Positions 39,640-52,611 of a DNA stretch of 64,000 nt are shown here, piece after piece. The stretch comes from Azolla caroliniana (Eukaryota; Polypodiophyta): positions 14,818,001-14,882,000 of the forward strand of contig JBHGNT010000015.1 of assembly GCA_043228905.1 (NCBI GenBank). Direction: 5' to 3'. Below the pieces are notes generated by a model. The model ran no database searches, was not told where the DNA came from, and worked only from the letters and a program-made list of their open reading frames with translations. The position numbers and the translations under genes were made by a program. Every line of letters begins with the position of its first letter. Within the stretch, counting starts at the first letter, position 1.

Positions 39640-42600
39640 ACAGCAAGCTAGATAGATGTAATAAAACGAAATATTAAAAAAGAAATAAAAGATGCAAATA
39701 TTGTAAACACTAACTACCCTTGAGGAAGAGGAAATGTGCCAGGCTTGACACCTAAATGTATGTGTCATTGGACTTCAGGGTGCATCTCTTGACAAAGATG
39801 CACAAACACTTGGGAAAATATTAGGGAACACAAGGGCCTTACCGATCACTAAAACCAAATGCTCATGAGTAGACATTGCGCCAATGCATGGAAGAGACTA
39901 TGAGAAACAAGACCAAAAACACCCATCGAGGATCCTAACACTTGGCACACATATACAAAAAAAACTTTACTAAGTCCGGAACCAACCACCCATTCCTATG
40001 CCTTACACACCTCGACCTACCATGAGGACATTTTTCACGGTGTCTATGGTCACTAAGGTCATAAAGAAAATATAGCATCGAATGTCCATGGATCACATAG
40101 GATTGCAAGTTGAGCGCATCATATATGCTCAAGAATGCCTAGCTCCTTTTCTCACTATGCTCTAAGTTCAACCATTTCTCCACGAAGGGTTTTCCACCAC
40201 ATTGGAGTGGAGTGTATTTACTATGATTGATTCAATGTACTTCTTTGTCTTCAGATTGATTAAATACAACATAAGTCAATTTGGTCTCTTTGAAGACGGC
40301 CAATCTTCCTCTCTTTTACGTCAATGAAAAGCTTGGTTTGGTCATGCTACTTATTTTCCATTCTCCAACGTTTGATTTGTGTGGTTGAATTCTTCATTCC
40401 AAATTTGGGCTTCAGTTAATTTCTCTAGCATATTCATTTCTATCTCTTCCTCTGGAGCCACAAGGGTTTCAATTGTTGTCTAGCCATGTTTTCCTTGTAT
40501 AGGGTATTATGAATCACCAAGGGTGAGAAATTATTAATCCTATTTGAATGGTTAGGCATTTGGGTCATTCATTGGGATAGGACATCACAAATAAGAAAAA
40601 AGTTGAAGAGGTAAGATGAAAGTTATGTTATTGGACAAAGGGTTCAAAAAGTAGCTTTCATACATAATATTAAAAAGCATAGATCAATTCTCAAAGGCAA
40701 TACATTTAAGTAAAGGCTTGAGATTGTTGTCACATGTCAGAATCTACACAACAAAGTTGTTGGGAGGTTTAAACATATTCAATATGGAAATTCACGTGCT
40801 AGCAAGGAAAACAATAATCCTCATTGAAATGGAAAATTAAATGCAACCATGGACAAAGATGTTGGCATATATGCGCAAATGCATGGATGTAACATTTGGT
40901 AAGTATGATAGCACTATAGTATGCTGTCCATTCTCTACAAAATTAGAAATTGATGAAAAGTTACAACATATGCGCACTAGAATAGAATGGGATCAAGATA
41001 TAGTAGTTAGATGCAAATTGAGAGAATTTGTTGGTCATCTTTTCCATTCTACATTAAAGGATCTAGAAAACAAGTCGTCTTATTTCATTTCTAAAAAGGG
41101 TTCATATATAAAGGATCTAACAACAAATGACTGTCATTCGATCTCATTTAGAGAGGGACTTAATAGGCATAAATTAGGTTGCTTTCAAAGAGATACTAGA
41201 AATAAAATAAAGGATTTGGTCCATCCTTTTACACCATTGCAAACAAAAAAAAGGTTTCAAGATTGGAATTTGGTAGGCTTGGACATGTGCTTTGATGTCT
41301 CCTCATTGTGGTTTTCCTTATAATTTATTTTCTTCAAATGTTTAGGAAATTTGGTTGTTCTTATTTTGCCTCCTTTTCAATAACCCTAATTTTTATAACT
41401 AATATGGCCTTAAGGTTTACAATGAAAGAAATATTTAAGGTGGGTCGCCTTATTAGCTTTAATGGAAGCACACCTTGAAAACGTTTTAGAGTTTGTGGCA
41501 AATAAATCAAATACAAGCTGTAAAAGACTACTCTATTAGACTAATTAAATCTAGTTTTGTTTTAAAATAAATAATAAATTATGGAACATTAGATCTATCA
41601 TTGTGAAGTAAAAAGTCACCACTTTTTTTATGTAGAAGAGTTGCCATTTCTCCTAGCGACAAACATCTTTAGAATGTACTCCCACTGTTGTGTTAGCTGA
41701 GATTAAATATAACACTATGTGTGCAAAGTTTAGTGCTCTAGATACCTTATTTGTCTTCTCCATGGTAGGGAATAAAAGGATTAGAGTATTTCAAGTGTGG
41801 AAGTTCTAATATTTGTGGTCGAGGGTGATTGCACATGTTTTCAATTTCCTTTATTTAATTGTATAAAATTTCAATTAGTTAGTTGGTGTGGCCATTTTCG
41901 TTGTTCACTTGACTATATTTAGCCTAAGGGTACTATCTATTGCTAGCGCACCACTAAATGTCACGCTTTTGATGTTTCAAGGTTGTTTACCGTTTGTGAC
42001 ATTAGGAGAAAATATGGCATTTTTGCATTATGATATTAATGTGGTTACAAATGAGCGATTAGCATATGTCCATGAATTAAAGAGCAACTTTTATGAAACT
42101 TCACCATGGATTGATGCCTTGTGTTTCTTCCAAATGCTCATCAAGTAGGGTAAGTACATTATGTATGTTTTTTCTCCACTTGTAATTATACATCTGGGAA
42201 CCTTCATATATGGAGTTGGGTGTATATTATATCTCGTTGATCCATTTAGTCATCTAGGATCATTTCAATTTATACCTTTTATTTATCCTATAACGAACAC
42301 TTCAATCTTGAGATTATCTTCCCAAACTTTATTCTTTATTGTTGAACCTTCTCCCTTAAAATAGATTTTCTTTCCAACATTCATTTCTTAACTCTCTGTT
42401 CAAAGTCAACCCTCAATATTAAACTAGGTAACATTGATCTTATTTATCTTCAATGACATAACAAAATTTCAACACTAATTGCTCAATTCTAAATTTAAGA
42501 GTCAACCTCCATTATTTAACAACTAATTGTTGACTTTATTTGCCTTCACCCACATGACAAATTGCTTAGAAAATAATGAAGATAGTGAAATGTATCCATC

Positions 42601-45600
42601 ACTTGAAAGTATTAGAAAACTACTTGGAAGCATTCCAAACGACTAAGAAGTATTCTAGAACTATTTGAGTTCCCCATAGTGTAGCACTTTGTCGATGTTG
42701 TTTGGCTTGTAAATTTCAACAAATTATACATCTTGTGTGTTCTAACTTCTCACTCTGTGAGTTTTTAGCCATTTGAACAAAATGGTTGAATATATAACCT
42801 TGGTTGTTGATGTCCCTCACATGAGATAACAATCAAGGAGCATTTAAGTAAAGGCATGAGAGTTTGATCATCCAAAATATTTGGATGTCATCAAGCTCAA
42901 TTCTAATGTGTAGGCCTAATTGGTTTAGGCATTGAATATTGTAGTGTGAAGTCTTAAGTTTAGCATTGATAAGGTCACCTAAGTGTTGGTGGGTGCATGA
43001 CGTTGACATACAATAACAAATGCACACAACTACGATTCAACATCCATCATTTACCTTCAAATGGTGGAGGATGGCACCCAATAACTCTACATTGGTAAGT
43101 CAAGGTTGCACGATCTTGCATGAACTTTACTCAAACGTGAGTTGTCTAGGTTGCTCTTCAACATATTATGGGTTATTCTTGTTTTAAGGAGAGGGATAAC
43201 ATCTTTATAAATATTATAATAAGATGTAAACGAAAGCTTCTATTTATTAGAGACCGAGAGATAGACATGATGATGAAATGATGTCTTTTTCATTATTATA
43301 AGAAGGTATAAAAGAGAGTAAATGCTTATTAGAGAAAGAGATGACGATGACGACTACATATTTATTTCAAAGGCTAGAAAACTAGCATATGTAACCCAAA
43401 AAGAGTGTAATAATTGCAAGGAAACCTATTTAGTGGTGCAAAGTGGTGGTCACACATAGCTCATGTATTTTCTTAAGGTTATTCCCAAGCACGCACATGA
43501 GAGGTGTGCCCAACTTAGCAAAGTTGTGCAATATTAGTGCATGTTGAAATAGTTGGCAGGAACCATTGTTGGATTTTTTGGGGGGAGCAAGGAGAGGGGT
43601 AGTATGGAAGGGTAGAATTGGTGATGTTTTATTGTTTGTGATATTTTATTGTAGTTCTTTGGACGTAATATATGACTTTATGGCACCAAAGTGAATCATT
43701 TTTCACGCAATGTGATGGAGTGGTTGGTGGTGACTCTCATTGTTCTTGCACCTTAGTAATGAATGTTATAATTATGAACACATATTGTGACTAAGAGAAA
43801 TATGGGTATGGGTTAGTTCAAGATTGAAAGTGTGGGGAAAAGCAAGGTTGAGTGTGATCAAAAGGTGGAGATGCCAGCATGGCTATAAATGGAAGATAAC
43901 GTGAGGTAAGACATGTGGAAGAGGCAAAGGTATAGGCATATTGTGGACAAAGGCATGGCCTCTCATAGTAGTTTGATTCAACATATTATATGTAATGTGT
44001 GAAGTGTGAGCCTCCAACAATCTCTTTAGGGGTGACATTATTTGGTGGCCAATCCTCAAAGGATCATGTATTGCCTTCATTCAATTAGAGGAGATATTCT
44101 TTAGGGAATATGACCAAAATATGTGCCACCAATTTTTCGAAGTTACTTGTGTAAGTGTGGCCAAAATGTTCAGGCTTCTCATCACATCATATGAAGATTA
44201 AGAACATATATGGAGGAAATATTTTCTAACGTCACATAAAAGATTGAATATAAAGTGAAAAAAGTCTTGATTTAACCTCACAAAGATATATCTCTGTAAA
44301 AATCAAAGAAGTGAATTAATTTATGAAATCCTTAGTTTAAATACCTTGCAACAAAATCCCTTTCCTATACTCTAGAGTCTAGACTCTAGGTCAAAGAAAA
44401 CATCGTGGTTTCATGGGTTTAAAATTTTGCTCTAAGGTGAACTTTGGATCAATCTCATATATTTCTATGGAATTCAGTACATAACAATAATGTACATTGC
44501 AACTTGAAAATTCCAAGTTTCTATGAGGCATGACACATTAATTAGTTTAACTTCCATCTTCCTACTCTAAAACTATGTGCAAGTAAGTACATACACAAGC
44601 ATATGTATCACTTGACTAGTTCTTCATTTGCGTAGTTTCTACGATTTATTTCAATTTATCCCGCCCTCATAATGCCATTACCGATTTATTACCAATTCAT
44701 TCCACCTCGTTTTATTAGCCCATTATAGGAAGCCAATATTAAATTTTTGCTTTCCATTCCCGATTTATTACCAATTCAATCCACCTCGTTTTGTTAACCC
44801 ATTATAGGTAGCCAATATTACATTGACTATCATGAGAAGATGATCCAAAGTCATGTGTATTTTATATCCTGGCACAGTTATCCAAACTTTGAACTTTTTG
44901 TATCCCCCCCATTTCCTTTACTTTCTTAATATTTCAAGTGGCATGGAAACGCGAAAACATTTCCACTTTTATGTCAACTTGAAAGTAATTGTCGTCACGT
45001 TCATGTTCACATTTTCTAATCAAGCCCCTAACATGACTTTTAGTATCGAATCAAGCCCTTCCCATTATTTTAGAAATGCGTCAATGAAATGAAGCCTAGG
45101 GAAACTCATTAGGGATCTTATGATGGAGCTCCCAATGCTTGTTTGCTCAAAGAAGCCAATTCATTTTAGAGTCTCTAAAGAAAATCTCAATCATGGGGTT
45201 GCAACTCGTCATTATTTATTTTGGAACCAATGCACGTACCTTGTTTATTGGCCATTGGGTACAATTGTTGTAGGATTAATTCCATGACTCATGTTGGATT
45301 TGGCTAAAACACATATTGGTTTCTAACACAAATGAATTGATGCAAGTTTGTTAGGAGGAATGACAAATAAATTCTGAGGATTAGATAAAGATGACACAAG
45401 TAAACATAGGTGTGTGCAGCTTCGGAAATTTAGAAGAGAAATGTCAAATACAAAATATGAATGAAGTTAGATAGTGTGGTGGCAAATGTTAATAGGGTGA
45501 CTATAGTTCATGTTTCCGGGTTGGATGTTGTCCCTAACTAAGCTATGACACACATTATAGTTTTGACAATAACCTCTAGAATATGGAATGTTAATACATT

Positions 45601-46277
45601 TTGTTTTTCTAAGGTGGGGATGTACATGAGATTGAATCATGGTCAAATGTGAATTGAAATTTGACATAATAATTAAGTTTTTTTTTAATGAAAGACATGT
45701 GGAAATAAATGATGCTACTCCAAGGTAGACACCAATATGGCAAGCGAAAAATGTTATTCCATCATGTACATATACTACAAATTCAAGCACCATAAACATT
45801 TGGGTTGAGGAATAAAAGATCTCTAAAACATTTGTTTTAGAAAAGGGTCACAAATTTCTTCTCAATTATTTTCACTTTCTAGAATATTCATTTAGCACAT
45901 GATTATGTTCTAAATCCTTTGCATTCTCATGAAATGGAGGGAATGGCATAAGAAGATGAAAGCTTCTTATTTTAGTTCTTTCATGTTGATGACATTTTTA
46001 GAAAGAGAATGTGCGATTTTATAGTGGCAAATAAGATGCCACTTATGTAGCATACTACCTAATATATGCCCTACTTTCATAGAGGGCTAGACTAGGATGG
46101 TCGATCATGTTCCCGTTTTGTATGAAAGCATTTGCCAGGCATCGATGAGTGGGTGCCTTTGGAGGTGAGCTAAAAATGCAGATACATTTAAAATGGGTCA
46201 TACTTTTCTCTTTCTTTTTTCCAAAAAACAAAACTACTTCCATTAGTTAAGGCAATGTACATAGGATAATATACAAC
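39640..46277. other. AT-rich gene-free region
   Basis: No recognisable gene. A 160-codon frame at 40841-41323 has no motif I know. A direct repeat lies at 44681-44820 (listed separately). Codon use and base content suggest non-coding DNA or very old repeats. Confidence 0.55.
44681..44820. repeat. 61-bp direct repeat
   Basis: Two copies, 44681-44741 and 44760-44820, beginning CCGATTTATTACCAATTCA and ending AGCCAATATTA. They differ at only a few positions and are separated by 18 bp. The origin is unknown. Confidence 0.85.
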
Positions 46278-46817
46278 TCATATCTTACAAGCCACCTTGC
46301 ATGTCAAAAGAAAACAATATGTGTGGAGGAAACAACAAAAACAACTCCAAAACACCACATCATTCAATGAGCATAGCATTACCCGAACGCATACTCTCCA
46401 TGTGAGCCTCATACAACCCGAATTCAACATAAACGCCCTCCATTCACTTCTCATGGCAGCACCCATCTAGATGTTAGGTACACTCAGAGGGAACAACCAC
46501 CGTGGTGGTTGATAATTCCACTTCGCTTTACCATCCACCATATGCAGCATCGACGAACCGCTCCATTTCAGAAGGAACTGAGCTCTAGCTTCTTCAATTG
46601 CGTTTGAGGGCCCTTGAAGACTTTCAAATGCTCCTCGTAACGTAGAAATAAGATTAAACCAGATCATCATTAAATTCTTAGCTAGTGGGGTTCGCTTACC
46701 TGTGAAGGTCTCCTTGCACCTAGATACCCACCGGTGGGTCATACTTTTCTGCATAATGCTTGAGGAGGATGACATGCACAAATGCCTTATGTGTCTAGTT
46801 GCGAAATGCATTTGCAT
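46278..46817 (-). other. unassigned frame pair, minus strand
   Basis: Two consecutive minus-strand frames separated by a single stop at about 46467 (116 codons, then 62 codons in the same frame). The first ends with a Pro/Trp-rich segment (KWNYQPPRWLFPL). I do not recognise them. They may be a relic of a non-LTR retrotransposon C-terminus, but the match is too weak to claim. Confidence 0.2.
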
Positions 46818-47184
46818 TATAATGCAATAGGCAACAAGGATATCATTTCAATGGTTTGTGGCTAAGGAGCTGAGATTTATCCTCCTCACAATTAGGCTTG
46901 GTGTTTTGAATACCTTGGATATTAGGGTGAATGGTACTATTAGAGTGTAGGCCTAATGGGTTATCGTTGAACGGTCTTTGTGGAATACCATAAGTATGTC
47001 AGCGGAAATGAAATTTGATTTGGTATCCCTTGGAATTACATGTGCCTTGTGTTCTGAGTTTATGTCAACAAACCATACATTATCTTATTAGGAGTTTCAC
47101 CTCACCATAAAGATCACCACTATTGTAGTAGGGATAATGGTTTTTACTTTGTTGTGCTTATTTTTTTAATATGCCTAGAGGCGT

Positions 47185-47185
<1 letters not shown>

Positions 47186-47243
<58 letters not shown>
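47186..47243. repeat. (AG)n microsatellite
   Basis: A 58-bp uninterrupted dinucleotide run. Shorter (GA)n runs are at 48311-48335 and 48461-48485, and a (GT)n run is near 47980-47998. Confidence 0.95.
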
Positions 47244-47249
<6 letters not shown>

Positions 47250-47848
47250 TGCTTTGAGGTACAAGAAGAGCTTTGCCAACTACCTCATGTATTTCGATAA
47301 AATATCCACATTATGGTAAAACGCACATGAATAGACGAGAACCATAATTATTTACTTATTTGGAGATGGGTACGAGGAAGAATTTCAAGGTGGTGAGAAT
47401 GTTTTGGCAAGAGGTTTCCTTTCCAAGCCATTCGAATCATCAAAAGGGTGAAAGAACGAGGGGAGGACCTCAAGATGGTGTTTGTGGGATGTGGATTATT
47501 AAAATACCAGACGATGACGCGAATAATACCCCCAACAAGACGTAGACATTCAAAATTTTTGATCTATCCTTGCTTCCATGACAAATCAAGTGCACGTTCC
47601 TTTCTTACATTTAGGTGATTCAACAACCGCACGATGTTCCTTTCCTTCATTTTAGGTGGGTTTTGACAAAAGTATGTGGACCCGTTACGAGGTGTGTATT
47701 ATAAGTGATGAGGTAAGGTACAACAAGGGCCCAAGAGTAACACGAGTGGGTCATATAGCAACATATCCTTTTACGGAAGAATAGTAAGATAGATGTAAGG
47801 AGGAAGGCGATCATCGTGCACAACACCTTTGATTGATGCATATATGTT

Positions 47849-47868
47849 GGGGGGGGGGGGGGGGGGGG
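47849..47868 (+). repeat. poly(G) tract, 20 bases
   Basis: Twenty consecutive G in AT-rich intergenic DNA. Confidence 0.9.
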
Positions 47869-48459
47869 TGGACCTTGGGACCTTTGTTTGAGAGAAGAAC
47901 CTAGATCTAAATAAATATACACAACACTATTTGTTTGTATTTTGGCCCATAGGAGGATCAGGATGGATATATGCTTCATTGTGTGTGTGTGTGTGTGTTT
48001 GTGTATTTTATGTGTTTTTAGGTGATTGTGTGTGTTTTAGTAATGGGGTGTTTGACTAATTAGGCAGGCAGACAATTATTAGATGTAATAATAAAATCAA
48101 TCAAATGTGAATGTATAAACATACATATATATGTACAATTGCATACAATTTAATTAAATAGATAAATAGATAAATATAATAAATGCAACTTAAATTAAAT
48201 ATGTACATATATTACCTAAATAATAAAATAAGTAGACAAAAAAATAAATAAATAAGTAGACAAAAGTATGCAAACTAAATTAATGAAAAGAGAGGTAATT
48301 AATTGCAGATGAGAGAGAGAGAGAGAGAGAGAGAGGCTTTAAATATATGTAACAATGATGATCACAATAAGCAAAGTAAAAAATAAATACATAGATAGAT
48401 AAGTAGGAAAAAAAGAATAGAAAAAAATTAAGAAAGAGGAAAACTAATTCCAGATGTAA

Positions 48460-48491
<32 letters not shown>

Positions 48492-48545
48492 CCCTAGTAT
48501 GTATGTATATAATAAAAGTTAGGAAATGGAGAAAATAAAGGATCT

Positions 48546-48568
48546 GGGGGGGGGGGGGGGGGGGGGGG
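48546..48568 (+). repeat. poly(G) tract, 23 bases
   Basis: Twenty-three consecutive G about 570 bp upstream of the RING-H2 gene. Confidence 0.9.
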
Positions 48569-48599
48569 AGGGGTAATTAAACAAGTAATTAAGAGTATT

Positions 48600-49136
48600 A
48601 AAGAAAAACAAAAAAGGAAGAAGGGAAAAAAAGGGAAAGGAAACAAAATAAAAACAAAAACAAAAAAAACCCAATCACCATAAGAGAGAGAAGAGAAGAC
48701 AGACACAGAGAGAGAGAGAGAGAGAAGCAAAAGAAAAGAGCAGAAGAAGAAGAAGAAGAAGAGATTTGAGGAGAGGAGAGGAGAAGCAGGATTTGATTGA
48801 AAGCCACTCTCACTCTCTCTACTCTGCCAGGAAGAGGATGCAGATTGATTGAGTCATTCAAACAGGCAGCCAAACAGGGAGAATCACAGGAAGAATCAGA
48901 GGGAGAATCAGAGGGAGAATCACAGGAAGGGTTCACAGGAAAAAGGAAAAGCATAGACACTCAGGAGGAGGAGGAGGAGGAGGAGGAGGAGGAGGAGGGA
49001 AGATCAAGGATCACTAGAGGAGGCCTCTGGCTGGCTTCGGCACGCCCAAGAATCGGAATCGGGAATCAAGAATAGGGAATCGGGGGATCGGGAATCAAGA
49101 ACCGGGAACCGGGAATTGGCGGTCGTCGTCGTCGTC
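48600..49136 (+). promoter_or_regulatory. upstream/leader region of RING-H2 gene
   Basis: Purine-rich, with (GAA)n and (GGA)n runs (48963-48998) and a short repeat AATCRGAGGGAG. It is probably the promoter and 5' UTR. No clear TATA box was found. Confidence 0.4.
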
Positions 49137-49802
49137 ATGGATGTCCTTGTGGGGTTGTCTCCTCCCCCAGAGGAGGCGGGAGCCCGAGTGGCCGATGGCT
49201 TGAACAGGGTGGGGTTGGGCTATGGGATCGCCATAGCCGTGGGCATACTGGTCCTAGTCTCCACCATCATGCTGGCCTCGTATGTATGCGTGAAGCTTCA
49301 CGGCCGCGGCCTGGGGCCCGGCCCGGGACCCGAGGATCCCTCGGCCTTGCGTCGCCGTCGCCAGCTCCTCCTCCAACACTCCTTAGAGGAGATCATCACG
49401 TCCCAGGATCATCATCATCATCATCATCATCCGGGGTCCGCCCCGCCCCAAGGCCTCGATGAAGCCACACTTCAGAGCTACCCCAAGGTAGTCTACAACC
49501 ATAAGAAGGGACCCGAGAAGGAGAAGGAGAAGGAGAAGGCCCCGGCCGGCATGATGGAGAGCGGGTGCTGCTCCATCTGCTTGGCCGATTACGGGGACGG
49601 CGAGGTCCTCCGCGTGCTTCCCGACTGCGGCCATGGGTTCCACGTGGCGTGCATCGACTCGTGGCTCCGGCTCCAGGCCTCGTGCCCCATGTGCCGATCC
49701 TCCCCCCTCCCCACCCCCGTGTCCACACCCCTCTCGGAGCTCATCCCGCTCGCCCGCAACCCGCTCATCAATGTGCGCTACACAATTCAGAACATCCTCT
49801 GA
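49137..49802 (+). CDS. ATL-type RING-H2 E3 ubiquitin ligase
   Basis: A 221-residue membrane-anchored ubiquitin ligase that would pass ubiquitin from an E2 to substrates. The true start is ATG 49137 (MDVLVGLSPPPEE). The frame upstream opens only at a TTG. One hydrophobic segment (about residues 27-52, GIAIAVGILVLVSTIMLASY) anchors it. A His7 run encoded by (CAT)n at about 49408-49429 follows. The GLD motif typical of ATLs reads GLDEATLQSYPKVVY. A KEKEKEK run follows, then the RING-H2: C-x2-C-x15-C-x-H-x2-H-x2-C-x10-C-x2-C, all ligands present, with the ATL-specific Trp after the sixth ligand (CIDSW). ATL genes are usually intronless, as here. Closest in style to the ATL67-70 group, by eye. E2 partner and substrate are unknown. 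Confidence 0.93.
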   Translation: MDVLVGLSPPPEEAGARVADGLNRVGLGYGIAIAVGILVLVSTIMLASYVCVKLHGRGLGPGPGPEDPSALRRRRQLLLQHSLEEIITSQDHHHHHHHPGSAPPQGLDEATLQSYPKVVYNHKKGPEKEKEKEKAPAGMMESGCCSICLADYGDGEVLRVLPDCGHGFHVACIDSWLRLQASCPMCRSSPLPTPVSTPLSELIPLARNPLINVRYTIQNIL

Positions 49803-52130
49803 ATCCCAATCGAATCGCGGTCCCGAAAGGAGGAGAGGTAGAATTGATAGATAGAAAGAAAGAAAGAAAACCCATTCCATTTCCTCCACAAGGGCCGGAG
49901 GCCGGCAGTCGCCTCCATGAACCAACCTCATGCAGGGAGGTGGCATTTGGTCAGGCCGTGCCGTGCCGTGCCGTGCAGTGCACGAGAAATCATCTAACCC
50001 CACCCTCTCTTTTTTAGATTGCTGGGGCTAAATTGGCCTTCTTGGGTGTATCAAGATGACAATCATCACCCTCTCTTTCTAGATCTCTAGGGCTAAATTG
50101 GCCTTCTTGGGTGTATCAAGGACGACAATCATCGTCATCATCATTATCACTTAATTAATTAAATTAATTTGATTGATTTTTTTCACTTACTTATTTACCT
50201 AATTTAGGCGGTGTGAGATGTGTTTATTTTATTAGTAAGTTATTAAACAATGGATCAGCCAAGGTTGTCTTTTTTTTGTAACAGTCCAATCAAAAGAAAT
50301 GAGAAGTGGAGAAACAAAAAGGGGTTTTGAGGGTGGATACCATTATATGGTGGGTTACTAGACATATTTAGTTGGGGGGTTCCAAAAGAGAAGGGTCACT
50401 AACTGTTGTGGCCTCTCCTCTCGGCATCAAAGTTCGGGAAATTTTCGACTCGATTTGACCGAGCGAGCCATGGGACAGGTAAGTGAATGAGAGATCTATT
50501 ACCCACCCCTCCCGATCGTCTTGAGAAATAGAAATTGCCCAATTGGGGTGGGGAAACACGAAGCTAGGGTTTTGACACCATATGTAAGAGTTCTAAGAGT
50601 ACATGTTCCCCTACATTAGTAGATGTACATAATATATATACCATTGGTTGTGAAATGAAGTCACTAGCTTTAGAGCTCTCCCCAAGGTTATATTATATTT
50701 ATTTATTTATTCTAAAGTTGTTAACCAGAATGGTTAACCCCATGTGCTGCGTTAAATGTATCGGCTCTCTTTTTTCGTTGACCACAATCAATGAGGGTGG
50801 TTGAAGCATGTTCAAACCAATACATATTACCAACCACATTGTTTGAGCGTTGTACCTATAGCAACCACATTGTTTGATTCGTTTCGAATTCTGCACCATC
50901 TTTATATATAGCAAACTCTGCGAAGTCAGGTATGCCTCCTTATCCAGGTCATGGGGTGGGGTTTGATCATCGTCTACCTTATTGTTCATGGGTAGGAATG
51001 GCTACAAATTGTTATTAAGCTACTAATGATCGTGTTAGTCACTAAGGCAAACTCTATTGATCTCCCTCACAATGATTAATTAATGATCTGCTAACTTACT
51101 CTTATCATTAAACCCTAAAAAATACTATCTGGACGGCCCGCAATAGTAAGGTCTTTGATCGAAACCAACTGCAGGAAGTTAGCTTCTTTAAGCAATCCCT
51201 CAAGCAATCTTTGTTTGGTTGTGTGCAACTTAGAGACATCACCCTTCAAATTTACACTCTTTACTTTGAGTGCTTTTAAGATCTTTAATGTTTAATAGAC
51301 ATTTTTATACTTCTCATTATTCTTTGTGGGTTTTCACCTTACTTTGAGGTTTCCCACTAATAATAAAAGTGATACTAAAAAAAAACTTGCGTGTCAAGAA
51401 AGAAAATAAGAAATAATTAAGTTAATCATGTTTATAAGTGATTGTTTTAAGTCTTAGAGTAAAATGCTTAGCGCCAAGCTTGAGAGAAAAAGAAGCTCAA
51501 ACATAAAGTGGGGAAAATGGAGAAGCCTTGCATTTAAGTGTTTTGTCTTTGTCTCCCTTACACATTGTGGGATAGGAGACCCTTTCCCAAGTTTTACATT
51601 TTTTGTCTCCCCCACTACATTGTTTCCTCATGCCAATACTAATGGATATTTTAGTGAAGCCTAGACACTTTAGCATATGATATAAGGTCATTAGTACATC
51701 GGGGCATATATTTTTCTGCCCTTTTTAACAAGATGAGGCTAAATGTTAGGGTAAAAACACCAACATTTAGTGTTACGACCAACAGAGCGCAACCAATATA
51801 ATTGCCGCCCAAGCTCTCCTCCACTTTCGCCAAAAATCATGCATGCAACCTACATGCAGGTAAGTAACTCATATAGATGCATACAACAACATGCACATAA
51901 ACATTCACATTCACATGCACGCGCGCGTGCACACACACACACACATTCCTTTATTCACACCTGGATACATATATGTTATACATTTGATTCATAAATTTCC
52001 ATACATTCATATACATAGATGCATGAATCCATACAAATATTCATTCATTGATACCCATTTATACACATTTATTTATTCATACAATCTTGCACATACATGC
52101 ATTCATTCGTACAATCATACACATATACAC
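49803..52130. other. intergenic region after RING-H2 gene
   Basis: No gene supported. It holds a 66-bp tandem duplication (50001-50132) and, at 51890-52130, low-complexity CA- and CATTCATA-rich DNA, including an alternating CGCGCG stretch near 51920. Confidence 0.55.
50001..50132 (+). repeat. 66-bp tandem duplication
   Basis: Two units, 50001-50066 and 50067-50132, each starting CACCCTCTCT and sharing GGGCTAAATTGGCCTTCTTG. It lies just downstream of the RING-H2 gene, possibly in its 3' UTR. Confidence 0.85.
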
Positions 52131-52604
52131 TGTTAAGAGTCTATTACTAATCAATAGACCAAAACAAAAGTAAAAGAAGGAAAATAGAATGGATAGAAGA
52201 ACTCGTTCCACCCGACCACCCCCGAGCTATGATGTATACATAGCCAACTTACCACTGACGTCCCATACCGCCAGATATTAGGATGAGTAATACCTTGAAA
52301 GAGATAAACACGATTGTCGAGACGAAAGCCTAGCCCGCACCACCGGTGTCTAAGACAACAGCCTTCCAACGTAATGTCCTTATGAGGGTAGTTACGCCTC
52401 ATATTTATACCTTTTCCTAGGCCCCTTGAATAGATGTGCCTTTCTAAAAGGCTCTCCATTCATTGGTTGTCCAAATCATAATAGTGCATGCATCTATCAT
52501 TCCTTCTATCCAATCATTAGTCCCCTTTTTAACATTAGTGAACATACCCTTCACTAATGTAAATATTAGTGACCTACCCTCACCAATATTATGTGTACAT
52601 AACA
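52131..52604 (-). repeat. 3' LTR of chromovirus
   Basis: On the plus strand TGTTAAGAGTCTATT to GTACATAACA (474 bp). It is preceded on the minus strand by a purine tract (AGTAGGGGGGTG, 52605-52616). Confidence 0.82.
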
Positions 52605-52611
52605 CACCCCC

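Noticed and set aside
40841-41323. 160-codon frame
   Set aside because: No motif, AT-driven composition and no neighbour; not enough to call a gene.
47186-48485. Repeated GA runs considered as a CRISPR-like or satellite array
   Set aside because: They are simple dinucleotide microsatellites without regular spacers.
49116-49136. Extra seven residues at the start of the RING-H2 protein
   Set aside because: The first codon is TTG; the first ATG is at 49137.
49383-50003. 206-codon frame on the minus strand opposite the RING-H2 gene
   Set aside because: It is a shadow of a GC-rich coding region and contains no domain; the plus strand has a complete RING-H2 protein.
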